This document shows positions 16,954-24,896 of a stretch of 64,000 bases of DNA, piece after piece; positions within the stretch are counted from its first letter, which is position 1; the number at the start of each line of letters is the position of its first letter. The stretch lies in contig CAYOQR010000005.1 in NCBI GenBank assembly GCA_964406155.1, forward strand, positions 62,001-126,000, read 5' to 3'. The stretch comes from Dongia_B sp964406155 (lineage in GTDB: Bacteria; Pseudomonadota; Alphaproteobacteria; Dongiales; Dongiaceae). The notes below the pieces were generated by a model. The model did not search any database and was not told the origin of the DNA. It worked only from the letters and a program-made list of their open reading frames with translations. The position numbers and the translations under genes are program-made.

Positions 16954-17555
16954 GAACCGGTCGCCTTACGGAAGGCCGGCCGCGCCACGACCCGGTCACG
17001 CCAGGCCCGCACCCCCGAGAGGGCCGGAAGATCGACGGGAAACTCCAGGCAGCGATGGACAATCGGACCCAGGCAGAACTCCGCCAGCGAAATCGCTTCT
17101 CCCGCCAGCCAGGTGTTGCCACCGAGCCTGGTCTCCAGGATCTCCAGTTGGGTCACGAGTTCCTTGGCATCCGTCGCCCAACTCGCCGCGCGCTCCGCCG
17201 CCGGCTTCTTCGCTTCCTTGAAGATCGCCAGATAGGGATTGTTGAGTGAGGCAAGCTGCCAGTCCATCCAGCGCTCGACATGGCTCCGGCGCCCCGGATC
17301 GGCCGGATAGAAGGTGTGATTGCCGCTCTTGTTGCAGAGATAGCGCAGGATCGTATTCGATTCCCAGATGACCGTCTCGCCATCGACCAGCGTCGGCACC
17401 TTGCCGTTGGGGTTAAGCTTCAGATAGGCAGCTTCCTGGGTATTGCCGAACTGCCGGCCGTAATCCTCCCGCTGATAGCCGACACCCAGTTCCTCCAGCA
17501 ACCAAACGACCTTCTGCACATTGCCTGACGTGCCGCGACCAAGAACTCTCAACAT
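16950..17555 (-). CDS. Glutathione S-transferase family protein
   Basis: 201 residues with an N-terminal thioredoxin-like domain and a C-terminal helical domain. RGTSGNVQKVVW at about 7-18 carries the likely catalytic Ser/Thr, NPNGKVPTL has the cis-Pro, and ESNTILRYL holds the glutathione gamma-glutamyl contact. The gene overlaps the FHMPC-dehydrogenase-like gene (ATGA) and lies between it and RidA. In the gentisate pathway a GST acts as maleylpyruvate isomerase beside a cupin dioxygenase, and the same pairing occurs here; an isomerase role on a ring-cleavage product is an inference. A general detoxification GST is the plain alternative. Confidence 0.85.
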   Translation of the reverse strand: MLRVLGRGTSGNVQKVVWLLEELGVGYQREDYGRQFGNTQEAAYLKLNPNGKVPTLVDGETVIWESNTILRYLCNKSGNHTFYPADPGRRSHVERWMDWQLASLNNPYLAIFKEAKKPAAERAASWATDAKELVTQLEILETRLGGNTWLAGEAISLAEFCLGPIVHRCLEFPVDLPALSGVRAWRDRVVARPAFRKATGS

Positions 17556-17618
17556 GATCCTCGCCTCCCTGCCGTTATCGGATATCCATCGCCGTCAAGT
17601 ACCACCGTCATCCCGCGA

Positions 17619-17996
17619 TCAGGACAATGGCTTGTAGGCGACCGCATCCATTTCAATCTTGGTATCGATCACAGCCCGCGCCTCGACCGTGGTGCGCGAG
17701 ATGTTTCCTTCGGGGAAATATTCCGCGAAGACTCTGTTGTAGCGACCGAAATCCCGCGCATCCTCAAGATAGACCGTCACCTTGCAGATATCGGAGAGGT
17801 CCGCCCCTTCCAGCGCGAGAATGCGGCGCAGAGCTTCGACGGTCCAGCGTGTCTGTTCCTCGATCGTGCCGGCGCACATATTGCCTTTTTCATCCTTCGC
17901 GACCTGCCCGGAGACGAAGATGAAATCTCCGGCCCGCACCGCTGGATGGAACGGCAGGTTGGGATTCTTGGTGCCGATCGGCTTGATCTTGCTCAT
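17619..17996 (-). CDS. RidA-family enamine/imine deaminase
   Basis: A 125-residue member of the RidA/YjgF/UK114 family, trimeric enzymes that hydrolyse reactive enamines and imines to ketones plus ammonia. The pattern FVSGQVAKDEKGN, the QTRWTVEALRRILA helix, KVTVYLEDARDFGRYN and the C-terminal RTTVEARAVIDTKIEMDAVAY are typical; the Arg of RTTVEA is the usual carboxylate-binding residue. In this run between the cupin dioxygenase-like enzyme and the GST it could process an enamine produced by pyridine ring opening, which is inference. A housekeeping protective role is the alternative. Confidence 0.87.
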   Translation of the reverse strand: MSKIKPIGTKNPNLPFHPAVRAGDFIFVSGQVAKDEKGNMCAGTIEEQTRWTVEALRRILALEGADLSDICKVTVYLEDARDFGRYNRVFAEYFPEGNISRTTVEARAVIDTKIEMDAVAYKPLS

Positions 17997-18029
17997 CTGT
18001 TTTCTTCCCGTTTTCCTGGCATGCGCCCG

Positions 18030-19157
18030 TCACAGAACCGTCGATTCGATGATATCGACCCCGCGCTGCCGGTCGATCAGGTAAAGGATGCCCCGGCTGT
18101 CGATGGTCACGTCATTGGACGAGGCGAGATCGAAACCTTGCGGCGCGTCTGCTTCGTAGAAACCGACTTCCTTCGGATTGAACGGATCGGCGATATCGAT
18201 CAACCGCAGCCCCTTGGCGAACCAAGCGAAAGGAATGACCGTGCTGGTGAAGCGCTCGGAAGGCTGATGACAACCCATCATCGGCGGTTGCGGCGCCCCG
18301 TCCGGATCGACACCGTCGACCTGGAAGGTCGAGATCGGAATCGGACAATGCTCATTGGTGATGTCGTAGATCCAGGTGAAGGCCGGTGCCGCCGGCCAGA
18401 GCTTCGCCACATCCTCGTCGGCGACCACCATGACCTTGCGCCCCTTCAACGGCCAGGGCATCGGCAGACAGGTATGGGTCGGATGTGGAAAGGCCGGCGA
18501 GGTATTGGTGGCCGAGATCAGTTTCGGCTTGGACATATCCTCGATATCGAGAATGAAGAAACCGTGATGCCAATAGCTGACATAGAGCCGGTTGCCGGCC
18601 CGGATCGGGTGATGGCAACGCGGCGGCGTCCAATTCTCCCAGGGATATTCCTCGCCGCCGGCCTTCCATTGTCCTGGAATCCACCAGCGGCCGACCTCTT
18701 CCGGTTTCGCCGGATCCTTGAGATCGAGAATCATGACGATATTGCCGACATAACCCTCGGCCGTCGGCGAGATATAGGCGTAGCGACCGTCGAAATCGTA
18801 CCGATGCACGCCCTTGCCATGGGTTCGCCATTTGGTGATCAGCTTCGGCTCGGCCGGCTTCGAGACATCATAGATGCCGAGCCCACCGCCGAATTCCGCC
18901 GCCCCATCCGGTCCTTGCTTTTCATGATTGACGATCATGATGTCATTGGCGACACGCACCTTATGCGAATGCCACCCGACCGGCATCTCGACCCGATGCA
19001 GTATCCGGGGATTGGCGGGATCAGCCACATCGACAATGGTGGTTCCGGTCGGCTGGCGCATATGGCCGATATAGAGCGTGGTGCCGTCGACCCAGACCTG
19101 CCCGCCGCCGGGGCAGTCGATGTGAGCAAGACGTTTGGTATTCAGACTTTTAGCCAT
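18030..19157 (-). CDS. LVIVD-repeat beta-propeller protein of unknown function
   Basis: 375 residues made of repeated blades of the type TTIVDVADPANPRIL, LGIYDVSKPAEPKLI, VMILDLKDPAKPEEV, FFILDIEDMSKPKLI and LRLIDIADPFNPKEV, spaced about 50-65 residues, which indicates a six- or seven-bladed beta-propeller. There is no signal peptide. Several histidines sit in conserved-looking loops (GWHSHKV, PPRCHHPI, YWHHGF, PHPTHTC, GCHQP) and could bind metal, as in some propeller lyases and dioxygenases. It lies between the cupin and RidA genes, spaced 74 and 34 bp, so it is probably in the same operon. I know no enzymatic function for it. Confidence 0.8.
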   Translation of the reverse strand: MAKSLNTKRLAHIDCPGGGQVWVDGTTLYIGHMRQPTGTTIVDVADPANPRILHRVEMPVGWHSHKVRVANDIMIVNHEKQGPDGAAEFGGGLGIYDVSKPAEPKLITKWRTHGKGVHRYDFDGRYAYISPTAEGYVGNIVMILDLKDPAKPEEVGRWWIPGQWKAGGEEYPWENWTPPRCHHPIRAGNRLYVSYWHHGFFILDIEDMSKPKLISATNTSPAFPHPTHTCLPMPWPLKGRKVMVVADEDVAKLWPAAPAFTWIYDITNEHCPIPISTFQVDGVDPDGAPQPPMMGCHQPSERFTSTVIPFAWFAKGLRLIDIADPFNPKEVGFYEADAPQGFDLASSNDVTIDSRGILYLIDRQRGVDIIESTVL

Positions 19158-19230
19158 GATCCCTGCCGGATTGGAATGATATGAAAGCAGTGCCCGACCC
19201 GGAGTCAGCCGAGCTCAAGTTCATTTGGTC

Positions 19231-20379
19231 TCAGGCCAGACGGACGATCTCACCACCGGGCTTCTTGCCGTGCTTCTGATAGAGCGCCAGCGCCTTCAAA
19301 GTCGGCTCGTCGCTGGCCACGAAGAGAATGGCGGGCTCTGTCGTGTCATTCACATGCTGGCACCATTCACCGCCAGGCACGGCGAAGGTATCGAAAGGCG
19401 CCCAGTCAAGCCGTTTGTCGCCAACGATACTGTAGCCCCGGCCCTCGATCGGTGCGCAGAGCAGGCTGGCATTCTGCTTCAACGGCAAGGTCTTCTCGCC
19501 GGGTCGCAGCATCTGCATGAAGAAAGTGATGGTCTTATAGACCGGCGAGCCGGTGGTCGGATCGACATATTCGATCATCAGCGCTTCATGGGGATCGCCG
19601 TCCCAATCGCGGAACTTCTCCAGCAATTCGCGCATCATGTCCCAGCGATAGACATACATGGGCGACGCCGCCCCGGTGCCGCGATGATGCGAGACGAAGC
19701 GAGGCATCAACCCGCCATGGCCATAGACACGCTGCGAATAGTCGGACGGGAAGCGTTCGGATTGCACCACGCGGCGAATCTTCTGCCCCTGATCCTCCTC
19801 GGTATAATCATGCTCGAAATAGGTGGCATTCAACGTCTCGGTCAGTGGCAGATCGAGAACGCTGAGATTGATCGCCGGATCGCCTCCCTGATTGCCGTGA
19901 TTGTGCCAGGTATCATGCGGCGTCAGCACCAGATCACCCGGACCGAAGGTGATGTTCTCGCCCTCGACGCCGGTAAAGTTCATGCTGCCGGTCAGGCCGA
20001 GGCGGATCGCATTCGGCGAATGCCGATGCGGCGGCATGATCTCGTTGGGATCGTTCAACCGGTAGGCCGTATACATTGTCGAAACGGTCGCCCGTTTCGG
20101 CGCCAGGCCGGGATTGACCAGGATCAGCGACCGGCGTTCCGAGGATTCCGTGCTGATCAGCTCAGCCGAGCGGTAAAGCAGCGGCTCGATATCGGTCTTG
20201 TAATTCCAGAGGAACGGCACCGCCTTCTTCTTGTCGCGGACCTGGTTGTCGTGATCATGCGGGTTCGACCGGTCGATCACCCAGAACGGCGCCATATGGC
20301 GGTTATGGACATCGGCATGGAGCTGATCCATGGCCGTCTGCAAATTGTGCCCGTCGGGCTGTTTGCCAGCATGTTGCAT
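19231..20379 (-). CDS. Bicupin, gentisate/salicylate 1,2-dioxygenase-like
   Basis: A 382-residue two-cupin protein resembling Fe(II) ring-cleaving dioxygenases of the gentisate, salicylate and 1-hydroxy-2-naphthoate group. The N-terminal cupin carries MPPHRHSPNAIRLGLTG and the later DTWHNHGN, giving the metal His triad; the C-terminal cupin is present without obvious metal histidines. The start ATG 20379 is preceded by GAGAAGG; longer in-frame starts up to 20490 enter the regulatory region and have low-complexity composition. It is the first gene of the minus-strand run leading to the FHMPC dehydrogenase, BMP transporter and lactonase. Its substrate may be a hydroxypyridine carboxylate rather than gentisate, an inference from the neighbours. 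Confidence 0.82.
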   Translation of the reverse strand: MQHAGKQPDGHNLQTAMDQLHADVHNRHMAPFWVIDRSNPHDHDNQVRDKKKAVPFLWNYKTDIEPLLYRSAELISTESSERRSLILVNPGLAPKRATVSTMYTAYRLNDPNEIMPPHRHSPNAIRLGLTGSMNFTGVEGENITFGPGDLVLTPHDTWHNHGNQGGDPAINLSVLDLPLTETLNATYFEHDYTEEDQGQKIRRVVQSERFPSDYSQRVYGHGGLMPRFVSHHRGTGAASPMYVYRWDMMRELLEKFRDWDGDPHEALMIEYVDPTTGSPVYKTITFFMQMLRPGEKTLPLKQNASLLCAPIEGRGYSIVGDKRLDWAPFDTFAVPGGEWCQHVNDTTEPAILFVASDEPTLKALALYQKHGKKPGGEIVRLA

Positions 20380-20431
20380 CGCGCACCTTCTCATCCGCCT
20401 TGCCCGATCTCTGTCGGCTTCGGCTTGTTCC

Positions 20432-20562
20432 GAACCATTTGCGCATATTGGTTCACGCCCCAGTCGCGTGATCGCACGGATCGTAACCATTTCTCCGACA
20501 CAACGTCAACCGGCATCGTCCCGATTCGTATATTTAGGGAAAATTGGTGCGGAACATTGTTC
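20432..20562. promoter_or_regulatory. Candidate operators in the cupin/gntR divergent region
   Basis: The 415-bp spacer 20380-20794 contains GAACCA-N11-TGGTTC (20432-20454), 53 bp upstream of the cupin start, extended on the reverse strand to GTGAACCAA (20448-20456). A second palindrome, GAACA-T-TGTTC, lies at 20552-20562. The composition is AT-richer than the surroundings, as expected for promoters. A GntR regulator is encoded immediately to the right, and autoregulation is likely but inferred. No gene is seen in the spacer. Confidence 0.5.
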
Positions 20563-20794
20563 ATATTCCGGCTTTATGGTATCGTGCCAACGCACGAATG
20601 GTTTCAATGCCCGAGGTTTCGACGTTAGGGCGATTGCTGATCGGCGACGCATATCTGGTCCGCCGAGGGCTTGCATCCCGGGATATTCCGGGTTATGCGG
20701 CGCCTTGAACCAATGGGCATCGTCCCAGTGAACATCGTTCCAGTGGGCATGGCTCACCGGACATAGCTTCGGGCAGAGCGATCAGGGAATCCGC

Positions 20795-21595
20795 ATGATG
20801 GAGCGAACCGATCAAACCTTGAACAAGTTGCGCCAGCTGATCGCCGATGGCGGCGCCGATGCCGAAGGCCGGATGCCGCCGGAACGGATCCTGGCGACGG
20901 ATCTCGGTGTCGGCCGCCGCTCCCTGCGCCGGGCTCTCGACGTTCTGGAGCAGGAGGGCTGCATCCAGCGTCATCAAGGACGCGGTACCTTCGTGCAACA
21001 GCCGGTCAGCAGGCATCATCAGACCGGCCGCTCGGTCGGTACAGTCCTGGCCGCCGACAGCCACGTATCGCCCGCACCATTCGGCGCGCTGCATATGGCC
21101 ATGCCGGTGGGCGTTCTGCCCAATCTGGCGCTGGAGCATATCCTCGACCACACCAATCCCTTGGAAGTGATCGAAGTTCGCTTGGCAATTGAGCCCGTCA
21201 TGGCGCGGCTGGCCGCCTTCCGCGCCTCCCAGGCGGATATCAAGCGCCTGCAGGCCCTGGTCGACGAAACCAAGTCTGCGACCAATTCGGCGGATTATGA
21301 ATTGGCCGATATGCGCTTCCACCGGACCGTCGCCGAGGCCGCCCGCAATGCCTTGTTCCTGGCGATTTTCGACACGCTCCATGCCAGCCAGCGCGATGCC
21401 GGCTGGCGCCGGCTGGGAGAGAATGCCCATTGCTACAAGCGCCAGGCGATACATGCGGATTTCCATCGGGAAATCTGCGAAGCACTCGCCGCGCGCCAGG
21501 GCGACCGGGCGCAGGATGCCATGACCCGGCACCTCAACGATGTGCAGCGGCATATCTATCAGCACGCCTTCCCAGACCGGGGCACAGAACAGTAA
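20795..21595 (+). CDS. GntR-family transcriptional regulator, FCD (FadR) subfamily
   Basis: A 266-residue repressor-type protein. Residues 1-75 form the winged helix-turn-helix (MPPERILATDLGVGRRSLRRALDVLEQEGC, then the wing GRGTFV). The rest is the all-helical FCD ligand domain with EVRLAIEPVMARLAA, DMRFHRTVAEAARN and HADFHREICEAL, whose Asp/His residues usually hold a metal and a carboxylate ligand. In M. loti a GntR-type repressor controls B6 degradation, from memory; this gene's position between the two arms of the cluster and beside repeated GAACCA sites fits that role. The start is ATG 20795 after AGGGA; the next codon is also ATG. The effector is probably a B6 catabolite. Confidence 0.88.
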   Translation: MMERTDQTLNKLRQLIADGGADAEGRMPPERILATDLGVGRRSLRRALDVLEQEGCIQRHQGRGTFVQQPVSRHHQTGRSVGTVLAADSHVSPAPFGALHMAMPVGVLPNLALEHILDHTNPLEVIEVRLAIEPVMARLAAFRASQADIKRLQALVDETKSATNSADYELADMRFHRTVAEAARNALFLAIFDTLHASQRDAGWRRLGENAHCYKRQAIHADFHREICEALAARQGDRAQDAMTRHLNDVQRHIYQHAFPDRGTEQ

Positions 21596-22103
21596 GGGCC
21601 TGCCCCCTCGCCTTTAACACCCGATCCGCCTGCGTCCTTCCGGTTTTGGAATCGAGAATCGGCGCTTCCGGGATGCCGGGGAAATGACCGCGGAAGACAG
21701 TCGGACACCGTAAAACCTTCACGTCGAAGTGAACCAATCGAACAAAAGACAAACCAATTACGCAGCGTCTTGCAGGCCCCATGGTTCGCGTGTTAGTAAT
21801 TGGTAACGATTGAGTTCTGGGTATGGTTTCACAGACTGAGTTTCCCGAACCAATAGAAGGATAGAGATCGGCAGGCATTGCCGCGTCGGTCTCACAAAAA
21901 GCCACCTCGGGAAGATTCAGGTCAGGGATTGCATCTCCTGCCGCCGTCAGGCGGCCGGGTTTCCGCCTGTTATCGGCGGCTGCCCTCCCTATCCCGTGAG
22001 CGACGCCCGGATCGCCATGCCGTCTCCGGATCGCCGGAACCGGCCATCGACCGAGGGAGGCGGGTATTTGCAGATCGTCCAGTTGCGCCCTGAGACAGCA
22101 TCC
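21596..22103. promoter_or_regulatory. Non-coding region upstream of the NMT1-type transporter operon with GAACCAAT half-sites
   Basis: 508 bp without a credible gene. It contains GTGAACCAA (21729-21737), AAACCAAT (21751-21758), ATTGGTAAC (21799-21807) and GAACCAAT (21847-21854), with looser relatives ATGGTTCG (21781) and ATGGTTTC. The first two are spaced 20 bp, about two helical turns. From about 21880 the sequence becomes GC-rich and could fold, but I could match no known riboswitch. Short open frames here are low-complexity and were not called. Confidence 0.45.
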
Positions 22104-22901
22104 ATGACCCAGGCCGCGCTCATTGCCGCCGAGGGTCTGACGATCGCCTATCCGGGCTACGGCAGCACGCCTGCCGTTCTCCAGGACGTCGATCTCCACA
22201 TCGCGCCGGGGCAGATCGTCTCGCTGATCGGGACATCCGGTTGCGGCAAAAGCACGCTGTTGAAAGCAATCGCCGGCTTGGTCACACCCTCCCGGGGCTC
22301 GATCCGGATCGCTGGGCAGACACCGCAGGAAGCGGCACGGCGGCGCCTCGTAGGCCTGGTGTTCCAGGAGGCCAATCTGCTGCCTTGGAAGACCGCCCTG
22401 GATAACGCGGCTTTCCTGCTCACCGTCTCCGATTCCACGATCTCAAAATCGGCAGCGCGCGAGCGAGCCCGTACCAATCTGCAACTGGTCGGTCTGGAAC
22501 ATGCCGTCGACAAGCTGCCGTCGCAGTTGTCCGGCGGCATGCGACAGCGCGTCGCCATCGCCCGTGCCCTCACCCTGGACCCGCAGATCCTGCTGATGGA
22601 CGAACCCTTCGGCGCCCTGGACGCGATCACCCGGGAAGAGATGAGCTATCTGCTGCTCGATATCTGGGAGCGGACACAAAAAACCATCGTCCTGGTGACA
22701 CATTCGATCGACGAGGCGGTGCTTCTTTCCCATACGGTCCATGTCATGGGATCGCGGCCGGCGCGCATCGTCCACAGCATCGACGTGCCGCTGCCGCAAC
22801 CGCGCAACAATCACAGCTTCGCCGATCCGCAGTTCCGCGAAACCGAGATCATCCTGCGCGGTCGTCTTCTCGAACATCACGAACGCCACAGGAAATCGTA
22901 A
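22104..22901 (+). CDS. ABC transporter ATP-binding protein (NitT/TauT/ThiZ type)
   Basis: 265 residues with a full set of motifs: Walker A GTSGCGKST, Q-loop VFQEANLLPW, signature LSGGMRQRVAI, Walker B LLMDEPFGALD and the switch His in VTHSIDEA. This matches the ATPases of importers for nitrate, sulfonates, aminopyrimidines and similar ligands. The ATG at 22104 is chosen because homologous sequence begins there; the frame is open to 21996 but the extra residues look non-coding. It is followed after 75 bp by the permease and then the binding protein, forming a complete importer. Confidence 0.9.
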   Translation: MTQAALIAAEGLTIAYPGYGSTPAVLQDVDLHIAPGQIVSLIGTSGCGKSTLLKAIAGLVTPSRGSIRIAGQTPQEAARRRLVGLVFQEANLLPWKTALDNAAFLLTVSDSTISKSAARERARTNLQLVGLEHAVDKLPSQLSGGMRQRVAIARALTLDPQILLMDEPFGALDAITREEMSYLLLDIWERTQKTIVLVTHSIDEAVLLSHTVHVMGSRPARIVHSIDVPLPQPRNNHSFADPQFRETEIILRGRLLEHHERHRKS

Positions 22902-22976
22902 CGACACCGACCGCCAGCCATCGGCTCAAAGCCGAAGACTGTCCATTCTGGAGATGGCCTACCTCGGAGATTGCCC

Positions 22977-23780
22977 ATGACGCCGCGTGCGCCGTCAAAT
23001 CACCTCCCCGGCTCCGCTTTCTGGCGGGCCTTGCCAAGCGTCCTGTTGTTTCTCCTGGTCCTCGTGATCTGGGAAGGCATCATCCGGCTCTTTCACGTTT
23101 CGCTCTTTGTGCTGCCGGCGCCGAGCGACATCATCATTGCCCTGCAGAAAAATGCCGGAACCCTGGCCGCCGCCGCTGTCGTCACCGCCAAGGAAGTCGC
23201 TGTCGGCTTTGCCCTGTCGGTCGTCGTCGGCATCGCCCTCGCCTTGCTGATCGTGCGCTTTCGTCTCTTTGGCCGCGCCTTGTATCCCATGATCGTTCTC
23301 TTTCAGACCGTGCCGAAAGTCGCCCTGGCGCCGATCTTCATTCTCTGGTTCGGCTATGACCTGGCACCGAAAGTTCTGCTGATCATGGTCATCGCCTTCT
23401 TTCCGATCACGCTCGACATGCTGGTCGGGTTGCAATCGGTCGAGCAATCCTTCGTTTCTCTGATGCGATCCGTGGGCGCAAAGGAAACCGATATCCTGTT
23501 CCGCGTCCGTGTACCCCATGCCCTGCCGCATCTGCTGGCCGGAATGAAAGTCGCGATCACCTTCAGCGTCATCGGTGCTATCGTCGGCGAATTCGCCGGT
23601 GCCTCCGCCGGTCTCGGCTATGCGATCCAGTTCGCCTCGACCCAGCTCGACACGCCTATGGTCTTCGCTGCCCTCGTCGTCGTCTCGCTGATGGGCGTCG
23701 CCTTCTACTACGTCATCGAATTCCTCGAGGGCGTCCTGATCCCCTGGGCACCGAAATTCGATGCCCTCAACCGCATCTGA
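22977..23780 (+). CDS. ABC transporter permease (NitT/TauT/ThiX type)
   Basis: 267-residue permease with about six hydrophobic helices and the BPD_transp_1 EAA-type loop (LMRSVGAKETDILFRVRVPHALPHLLAGMKVA) near residues 160-192, the contact site for the ATPase. The segments LPAPSDIIIAL and FQTVPKVALAPIFILWFG are characteristic of the SsuC/ThiX group. ATG 22977 follows CGGAG by about nine bases. It is co-oriented and closely spaced with its ATPase and binding-protein genes. Confidence 0.9.
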   Translation: MTPRAPSNHLPGSAFWRALPSVLLFLLVLVIWEGIIRLFHVSLFVLPAPSDIIIALQKNAGTLAAAAVVTAKEVAVGFALSVVVGIALALLIVRFRLFGRALYPMIVLFQTVPKVALAPIFILWFGYDLAPKVLLIMVIAFFPITLDMLVGLQSVEQSFVSLMRSVGAKETDILFRVRVPHALPHLLAGMKVAITFSVIGAIVGEFAGASAGLGYAIQFASTQLDTPMVFAALVVVSLMGVAFYYVIEFLEGVLIPWAPKFDALNRI

Positions 23781-23812
23781 ATAAACTGCATTCCACAAGA
23801 GGAGGCGTTTAC

Positions 23813-24817
23813 ATGTTTCTCAAGAACATCTCGGCCGGCCTGATGCTGGCGACGGTTGTTGGACTATCCTCTCTCGGCATCAAGCCCGCCACAGCCGACG
23901 ACGCCGTCAAGGTTCAACTGGATTGGGTCGTGCGCGGCAATCACGCCATGTTCTTCGTGGCGAAGGACAAGGGCTATTTCAAGGCGAACGGCATCGACGT
24001 GACAGAGATCCGCAAGGGAACCGGCACGCCCGACGCCCTGCGCCTGGTCGCCAACGGCAATGCGGATTTCGGCTTCGGCGATCTGCCGACCCTGGCGGTG
24101 ACCCGGTCGCAGGGCTTGCCTGTCGTCGCGATCGTCGGCGTCAATCAGCGCAGCCCGCTCGCCATGATCTCCCTCGCCAAGCATAAGCAGCTCACGGCCC
24201 CGGCCGATCTCAAGGGCTTGAATATCGGCATTCACCCTGCCGGTTCCACCTATATCTTCTTCAAGGCTCTGCTGGCGGCGAATGGCTTGAGCGAAGCCGA
24301 TGTGAAGGAGAGCTCCGTCTCGCCGCCCTATGAGAATTACCTGCTGCTCGGCCGGGTCGATGCGGTGCCCGGCTATATCGACGCGGAAGTACCGGAACTG
24401 GAAGCTAAGGCCGGTGGCCCCGGCTCGCTCAGCATCATGCTGGGATCGAAATTCGGCTATGATATCTATGGCTCCGGCGTCTTCACGTCGGACGAGATGG
24501 TCAAGCAGAAGCCGGATCTCGTCAAACGCTTCGTCGCTGCCTATCTCAAGGCCTTCCAGGATGTCGCGAAGGACCCGAAGGAAGCCGCCGCCATCGTCGT
24601 CAAATACAATCCGGAATATGCCGGCAAGGAAGAGGTGCTGGTGAAACAGTTGGAAGCCGATATCGCCTCCACCTTCACCACGGCGGACGGCAAGAGTACC
24701 CTTGGCGCCATGACCAAGGATGAATGGAGCAAGACCCTCTCGGTCCTGCAGCAGCAGGGCGCCTTGAAACAACTGGTACCGGTGGAGAGCGTCTATACCG
24801 ATGCGTTCCTGAAATAA
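23813..24817 (+). CDS. ABC transporter substrate-binding protein, NMT1/THI5-like (SsuA/ThiY type)
   Basis: A 334-residue periplasmic binding protein with a signal peptide (cleavage near ATA-DD, residues 28-29) and the NMT1/THI5 fold: VKVQLDWVVRGNHAMFFVAKDKGYF, GTPDALRLVANGNADFGFGD, LKGLNIGIHPAGSTYIFFKAL and YENYLLLGRVDAVPGYID. Relatives bind formylaminopyrimidine or HMP, which are pyridoxine-like rings, so together with the following GMC oxidoreductase a B6 vitamer or 4-pyridoxate is a reasonable guess. Its last 16 bases, including the stop, are duplicated directly downstream. Confidence 0.9.
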   Translation: MFLKNISAGLMLATVVGLSSLGIKPATADDAVKVQLDWVVRGNHAMFFVAKDKGYFKANGIDVTEIRKGTGTPDALRLVANGNADFGFGDLPTLAVTRSQGLPVVAIVGVNQRSPLAMISLAKHKQLTAPADLKGLNIGIHPAGSTYIFFKALLAANGLSEADVKESSVSPPYENYLLLGRVDAVPGYIDAEVPELEAKAGGPGSLSIMLGSKFGYDIYGSGVFTSDEMVKQKPDLVKRFVAAYLKAFQDVAKDPKEAAAIVVKYNPEYAGKEEVLVKQLEADIASTFTTADGKSTLGAMTKDEWSKTLSVLQQQGALKQLVPVESVYTDAFLK

Positions 24818-24839
24818 TCGTGCGTTCCTGAAATAACAT
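24802..24839. repeat. 19-bp tandem duplication at the 3' end of the binding-protein gene
   Basis: TGCGTTCCTGAAATAATCG at 24802-24820 is followed by TGCGTTCCTGAAATAACAT at 24821-24839. The first copy encodes the last residues (AFLK) and stop; the second is untranslated. It looks like recent replication slippage. Confidence 0.85.
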
Positions 24840-24848
24840 GGGGAAGAG

Positions 24849-24878
24849 GACGGCCTCGGGTCACGAGCCGAGGCCGTC
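24849..24878. terminator. Strong hairpin between the transporter and the GMC gene
   Basis: GACGGCCTCGG (24849-24859), loop GTCACGAG, CCGAGGCCGTC (24868-24878): a perfect 11-bp GC-rich stem without a following T-run. It may attenuate or partially terminate transcription, or stabilise the upstream transporter mRNA. It lies 18 bp ahead of the next start codon. Confidence 0.55.
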
Positions 24879-24896
24879 ACGTTGGGGAAGCAGACA

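Noticed and set aside
19231..20379. Calling the cupin plain gentisate 1,2-dioxygenase
   Set aside because: No fumarylpyruvate hydrolase or other gentisate gene is nearby and the context is B6 degradation; only the fold and His motif support the family.
21880..22103. Possible riboswitch (TPP-like) ahead of the NMT1-type transporter
   Set aside because: A CTGAGA string occurs just before the start codon, but the remaining TPP-riboswitch elements are absent and would fall in the coding region.
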